From NCBI RefSeq assembly GCF_042665195.1, contig NZ_JBHTBW010000034.1, forward strand, positions 1 to 17,576: a stretch of 17,576 bases of DNA, written 5' to 3'. A model generated the notes under the pieces. The model was not told the origin of the DNA, did not search any database, and saw nothing but the letters and a program-made list of their open reading frames with translations. Of this stretch, positions 14,905 through 17,576 are shown one piece after another. Numbering within the stretch: position 1 is the first letter of the stretch; the number at the start of each line of letters is the position of its first letter. This DNA comes from Laceyella putida (GTDB taxonomy: Bacteria > Bacillota > Bacilli > Thermoactinomycetales > Thermoactinomycetaceae). The translations under genes were made by a program, and so were the position numbers.

Positions 14905-15662
14905 TCGCAGTCGCTGTGCTTCTGCTGTTGAGCGGATGCCAACCGGCCGCTCAACCAACGGATGCGGACGCGTCTGGTTGGTTCACTCAAATCTTTGTCA
15001 GCCCTTTTTCTCACCTGATTAAGTTCTTTGCGAGTTTGTTTGACGGCAACTATGGCCTGTCGATTATCTTGATGACCATCCTGGTCAGACTAGCTCTGAT
15101 GCCGATGATGATGAAGCAATATCGCAACCAATTGGTGATGAAAGAAAAAATGAACGTCATTCAGCCTGAGCTGAAAAAAATACAAGAGAAGTACAAAAAC
15201 AAGCAAAAAGATCCCGAAGCGCAAAAAAGAATGCAACAAGAGATGATGCAACTATACCAAAAACATGAATTTAACCCAATGGCGATTGGTTGCTTACCAA
15301 TGCTCATCCAATTGCCCATTCTGATGGGTTTTTACTATGCGATTAAAAACTCACCCGAAATTACGACACATTCCTTCTTATGGTTTAATCTGGGACAAAC
15401 TGACATGATCATGCCCTTGGTTGCGGCCTTTGTCTATTATGTCCAATTCAAGGTGTCCCAGGTTGGCATTGATCCGCAGCAACAGAAACAAATGGCCCTG
15501 CTCGGCTACATGTCGCCTTTAATGATTGGATTGTTCTCCTTCAACGCACCGGCGGCATTACCGTTGTACTGGTCCGTTGGCGGCCTGTTTCTCATCTTCC
15601 AAACCCTTATTTCCAAACGCCTGTATAAGCAAAACGAAGCATTGCCATCCATCAGCAAATAG
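14853..15662 (+). CDS. yidC: YidC/Oxa1-family membrane protein insertase (lipoprotein type)
   Basis: 269 residues, ATG 14853, six bases after GAGGAGG. It has a lipoprotein signal with lipobox LLLLSGC (lipidated Cys29), then the Gram-positive YidC core of five membrane segments. The conserved hydrophilic-groove Arg is Arg79 in TILVRLALMP. A charged cytoplasmic hairpin (KKIQEKYKNKQKDPEAQKRM) follows, then FNPMAIGCLPMLIQLPILMG and the final helices ending at a short basic tail (KRLYKQNEALPSISK). YidC inserts small membrane proteins and assists Sec. Bacillales often carry two copies (SpoIIIJ and YqjG/YidC2), the second controlled by MifM. The MifM-like ORF directly upstream suggests this is the inducible YidC2-type copy. 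Confidence 0.95.
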   Translation: MGKSSVFTFIQRYSNVLIAVAVLLLLSGCQPAAQPTDADASGWFTQIFVSPFSHLIKFFASLFDGNYGLSIILMTILVRLALMPMMMKQYRNQLVMKEKMNVIQPELKKIQEKYKNKQKDPEAQKRMQQEMMQLYQKHEFNPMAIGCLPMLIQLPILMGFYYAIKNSPEITTHSFLWFNLGQTDMIMPLVAAFVYYVQFKVSQVGIDPQQQKQMALLGYMSPLMIGLFSFNAPAALPLYWSVGGLFLIFQTLISKRLYKQNEALPSISK

Positions 15663-15681
15663 CGATGAGCCTGATCCGAAT

Positions 15682-15714
15682 TGCCCCCTGTGAAAAAACA
15701 GGGGGCATTTTATT
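15682..15714 (+). terminator. rho-independent terminator after yidC
   Basis: Perfect 10-bp arms TGCCCCCTGT (15682-15691) and ACAGGGGGCA (15698-15707) are followed by TTTTATTT. Confidence 0.9.
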
Positions 15715-15784
15715 TCACCGGGGGTGATCCCGCCTAGCATCCGTTGGATTCATAAGGTTCTTGCATGAAGGAAATAAATAAAGA

Positions 15785-15813
15785 TTGACAGGAATCGAAT
15801 TCGGGTGTAGATT
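15785..15813 (+). promoter_or_regulatory. promoter of ohrR-ohr
   Basis: TTGACA (15785-15790) and TAGATT (15808-15813) are 17 bases apart. The operator lies directly downstream of the -10 box. Confidence 0.7.
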
Positions 15814-15818
15814 AATTT

Positions 15819-15837
15819 GTATCAATTAAATTGTATT
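15819..15837 (+). promoter_or_regulatory. OhrR operator
   Basis: A perfect palindrome CAATTAAATTG (15823-15833) inside GTATCAATTAAATTGTATT closely resembles the B. subtilis OhrR site (TACAATTAAATTGTA). A second AT-rich half-site-like stretch (AAATTGAATTGATT) follows up to 15851. It lies between promoter and ohrR, so bound OhrR would block its own operon. Confidence 0.7.
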
Positions 15838-15871
15838 AAATTGAATTGATTGGAATGAGGTGAACGTCGAT

Positions 15872-16315
15872 TTGAACTTAGATAACCAGCTTTGCTTTAC
15901 CATTTATGCCTGTTTTCGAGAAATCAGCCGATTGTATCGCCCCATCCTAGACCCGCTGGGAATCACTTATACGCAATATCTCGCTTTGCTGGCGTTGTGG
16001 GAGCGGGACGGATTGACACTGAAAGAATTGGGACAACGACTGTACCTCGACTCAGGTACCCTGACACCGCTCATGAAGAAATTGGAATCGATGGGCTTCA
16101 TCACAAGGAAGCGATCGAGCGAGGATGAACGGAAGGTGCTCATTCAGCTGACAGAGGAAGGAAGAAAGTTCAAAGACATCGCCTGTCAGATTCCGGTGAA
16201 ACTCGTCCAGCAAAGCGGGTTGACCCAAGAAGAGCTGTCCCATTTGATGGGGGAAGCCCGCCATTTGCTGGCCCGCGTTCAAGAAGCGAGTCGGGGCATG
16301 CAAGATCGTTCCTGA
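15872..16315 (+). CDS. ohrR: OhrR, MarR-family organic peroxide sensor repressor
   Basis: 147 residues from TTG 15872, chosen because the GAGGTGA site (15857-15863) is eight bases upstream; GTG 15860 is inside that site and would add four residues. It is a winged-helix MarR protein very similar in plan to B. subtilis OhrR. NQLCFTIYACFREISRLY holds the peroxide-sensing Cys (in NQLCF), with a second Cys five residues on (YAC). ITYTQYLALLALW and LGQRLYLDSGTLTPLMKKLE (recognition helix) follow, then the wing EDERKVLIQLT. Oxidation of the Cys by organic hydroperoxides releases DNA (family knowledge). The nearby extra Cys is unusual compared with the single-Cys B. subtilis protein and could allow a different oxidation chemistry. 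It is followed closely by ohr. Confidence 0.93.
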   Translation: MNLDNQLCFTIYACFREISRLYRPILDPLGITYTQYLALLALWERDGLTLKELGQRLYLDSGTLTPLMKKLESMGFITRKRSSEDERKVLIQLTEEGRKFKDIACQIPVKLVQQSGLTQEELSHLMGEARHLLARVQEASRGMQDRS

Positions 16316-16343
16316 GAAAAACTTGATGAAAAGGGGTATTCCC

Positions 16344-16760
16344 ATGAAACCATTATACACTGCAACTGTCACCGCCAAAGGCGGACGAAACGGGACCGTC
16401 ACTTCTTCCGACGGCGTACTCCAACTGGACGTGCGAATGCCTAAAGAACTGGGAGGGCAAGGCGGAAATGCCACCAATCCGGAACAACTTTTCGCTGCCG
16501 GGTATGCGGCTTGCTTTGACAGCGCCTTAAATCTGGTGGCCCGCACCAAACGGGTCAAGGTGCAGGAAACGGAAGTCATAGCTCACGTCTCCATCGGGAA
16601 AGCGGAAGACGGCGGATTTGAATTGGCCGCGACATTGGATGTCAAAGTGTTGGGTGTGGAACCTGAAGTGGCCCAAGAGTTGGTTCAGGCCGCCCATCAA
16701 GTGTGTCCATACTCCCGCGCGACCAAAGGCAATATGAACGTGACCCTTCTTGTGCTATAA
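16344..16760 (+). CDS. ohr: organic hydroperoxide resistance protein Ohr
   Basis: 138 residues from ATG 16344, preceded by AAAAGGGG ten bases upstream. The in-frame ATG at 16323 would add seven residues with no good ribosome binding site. It shows the full OsmC/Ohr pattern: YTATVTAKGGRNG, GNATNPEQLFAAGYAACFDS with the peroxidatic Cys, and VCPYSRATKGNMNV with the second catalytic Cys. Ohr reduces organic and lipid hydroperoxides using its two Cys, recycled by lipoyl proteins or thiols. It lies 28 bases behind ohrR and shares its promoter and operator, so it should be induced by organic peroxides. Confidence 0.96.
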   Translation: MKPLYTATVTAKGGRNGTVTSSDGVLQLDVRMPKELGGQGGNATNPEQLFAAGYAACFDSALNLVARTKRVKVQETEVIAHVSIGKAEDGGFELAATLDVKVLGVEPEVAQELVQAAHQVCPYSRATKGNMNVTLLVL

Positions 16761-16782
16761 AGCATGAGATGATTTCTTGGCG

Positions 16783-16811
16783 AAAAACCAGTCCATTTCG
16801 GACTGGTTTTT
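16783..16811 (+). terminator. rho-independent terminator after ohr
   Basis: Perfect arms AAAAACCAGTCC (16783-16794) and GGACTGGTTTTT (16800-16811) around a five-base loop. A and T runs on both sides make it usable from either strand. Confidence 0.9.
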
Positions 16812-16899
16812 CATGTTGACGGAAGCTTCCCCCTCGTTGAATGGATAATCCCACTCTCTCATTCCCCAACATCTTTATTCATGGTATCCCTTTGACACA

Positions 16900-16931
16900 A
16901 CAAACGTCCTGGAATGATCCAGGACGTTTGT
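16900..16931 (-). terminator. hairpin at the end of the lamin-tail gene
   Basis: Perfect 13-bp arms ACAAACGTCCTGG (16900-16912) and CCAGGACGTTTGT (16919-16931) begin four bases past the minus-strand stop at 16935. There is no T run, so this may be a hairpin-only or transcript-stabilising terminator. Confidence 0.6.
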
Positions 16932-16934
16932 CTC

Positions 16935-17269
16935 CTATTGATTTGTCGCCCCTTTGGTTGGCGTCGTATCCTGACTGGTCGCCCAATTGCCGCCATCCGG
17001 GGAACGGTACCATGAACGGTCATAACCAGTAGATCCGTAATGATACTGATCGATCACCGTTCCGTCTGGCCCCTTTAATGTGACATCGTCACCGCCACTG
17101 TTATTGTAGTAGTTTGTCGTCTCCCAGACGAAGTAGCCCTTGGCGGGGATGGTGGTGCCGCTTGGGATGGTGTAAGGAGCCCCACCGCCACCCACCAGAT
17201 CATCAATCACATAGCCGGACAGGTCGACCGGGGAGGAAGCGGGATTGTAAATTTCCACAAACTCTTTCT
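16935..17269 (-). pseudogene. lamin-tail-domain protein, C-terminal part, cut by an IS605-type element
   Basis: The minus strand encodes a nearly complete lamin tail domain (LTD): EFVEIYNPASSPVDLSGYVI, IPSGTTIPAKGYFVWET, DDVTLKGPDGTVIDQYHYGS, and a closing WYRSPDGGNWATSQ..TPTKGATN typical of secreted bacterial LTD proteins. In bacteria LTDs occur in extracellular proteins, often with nucleases or phosphatases. The frame runs rightward straight into the right end of an IS element. The apparent GTG start at 17282 and first residues (MWSL) derive from the IS hairpin. The original N terminus, with any signal peptide and catalytic domain, has been separated and lies beyond the IS or is lost. Confidence 0.8.
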
Positions 17270-17407
17270 TGAGACTCCACACGGCTGAAGCCGTGGGATT
17301 CTTGGATAGTGAATGTCCTCTTCAGGGCTGTCTCATCAGCCCATCCCATACAGTTCTACAACATCGTTGCATGTACCCATATGGGCGGCGTACCTATGAC
17401 CAGTACG
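17270..17407 (-). ncRNA. probable omega RNA (reRNA) region of the IS605-type element
   Basis: The stretch between the tnpB stop and the element right end is rich in hairpins on the minus strand: GTAC...GTAC around GCCGCCCATATGGG, GGGCTG...CAGCCC (near 17322-17339), and the end hairpin. TnpB nucleases use an RNA from exactly this region, with the sequence just outside the right end as guide (family knowledge). Here the guide would be the lamin-tail sequence starting GAAAGAGTTTGTGG. The 5' limit is unknown and probably extends into tnpB. Confidence 0.5.
17280..17295 (-). repeat. right-end hairpin of the IS605-type element
   Basis: CACGGCT and AGCCGTG flank a two-base loop, with GGG next to it. 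On the minus strand it is followed by GTGGAGTCTCAA, resembling right ends of the family that finish GAGTGTCAA. The element boundary is therefore set at about 17269-17272. Confidence 0.75.
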
Positions 17408-17576
17408 CTAGGCGGCGAGTCCGGATATCGCCTTACCTATATTGATTGCTCCGTTTAAGTCTGCATGGCAGGTATAGCCACACCGCTTACACTGGAAGCG
17501 AAGTCCCTTTTGATTCGCTTTTTCACGATGTCCACATTTGCAGGTTTGACTGGTATATTCCGCTTTGACTTCTTCA
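17408..17576 (-). CDS. tnpB: TnpB C-terminus of an IS605-type element (partial)
   Basis: The last 56 codons on the minus strand read EEVKAEYTSQTCKCGHREKA, a CxC/CxxC zinc-binding pair (CKCGH and CKRCGY), then CHADLNGAINIGKAISGLAA and a stop. The zinc finger followed by HADLNGAINI (RuvC-III Asp) is diagnostic of TnpB, the RNA-guided DNA nuclease of IS200/IS605. The 5' part is outside the window. No defect is visible in this stretch, in contrast to the left-hand copy. Confidence 0.95.
   Translation of the reverse strand, partial: EEVKAEYTSQTCKCGHREKANQKGLRFQCKRCGYTCHADLNGAINIGKAISGLAA

Noticed and set aside
16052..16579. 175-codon minus-strand ORF across ohrR and ohr
   Set aside because: Antisense to two clearly real genes and crosses their intergenic ribosome binding site.
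1..17576. CRISPR arrays, tRNA or rRNA genes
   Set aside because: No regularly spaced direct repeats and no tRNA- or rRNA-like stretches were seen on either strand by eye; a tRNA scan was not possible here.

Overview
The window looks like a chromosomal segment of a spore-former-type Gram-positive bacterium (Bacillota, Bacillales; a moderately thermophilic thermoactinomycete-like relative is my guess). The reasons are the strong AGGAGG-type ribosome binding sites, TTG starts, the yuaF-yuaG (NfeD-flotillin) pair, an OhrR-Ohr pair with a Bacillus-type operator, and a lipoprotein-type YidC preceded by a MifM-like leader ORF. The taxon is inferred from gene content only.

Layout. 1-1070: a decayed IS200/IS605 element on the minus strand (frameshifted tnpB, an assembly gap of 37 N, a frameshifted and internally deleted tnpA, left-end hairpin). 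1150-1573: probable fossil of an NCS2 nucleobase permease. 1716-3760: minus-strand operon for a membrane NfeD protein and flotillin. 3774-4139: gene-free, holding a bidirectional terminator-like hairpin. 4140-4610: unknown protein. 4931-5788: class 3 lipase, followed by a short fossil of a second, unrelated lipase (5919-6065). 6220-6573: small EthD-like protein ending in a strong terminator.

6926-14452 is the centrepiece: a 2508-residue iterative polyketide synthase whose KS, AT, KR, DH and C-terminal phosphopantetheinyl-transferase-like domains follow the enediyne PKS (PKSE) plan. It differs from known PKSEs in having two tandem ACPs and two hot-dog domains fused at its C terminus, the last resembling the normally free-standing enediyne thioesterase (CalE7/SgcE10). 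No other enediyne core gene is present, so it may be a one-protein polyene factory.

14584-15662 is a second notable system. A 106-codon ORF with an N-terminal membrane segment and a short acidic stretch overlaps the start of yidC, and an RNA hairpin pairs with the yidC ribosome binding site. This matches the logic of B. subtilis MifM-YidC2, where a nascent-chain arrest peptide senses membrane insertase activity.

15785-16811: self-regulated ohrR-ohr operon for organic peroxide defence. 16935-17576: a lamin-tail-domain gene interrupted by a second IS605-type element, of which the tnpB C terminus, the probable omega (reRNA) region and the right-end hairpin are visible.
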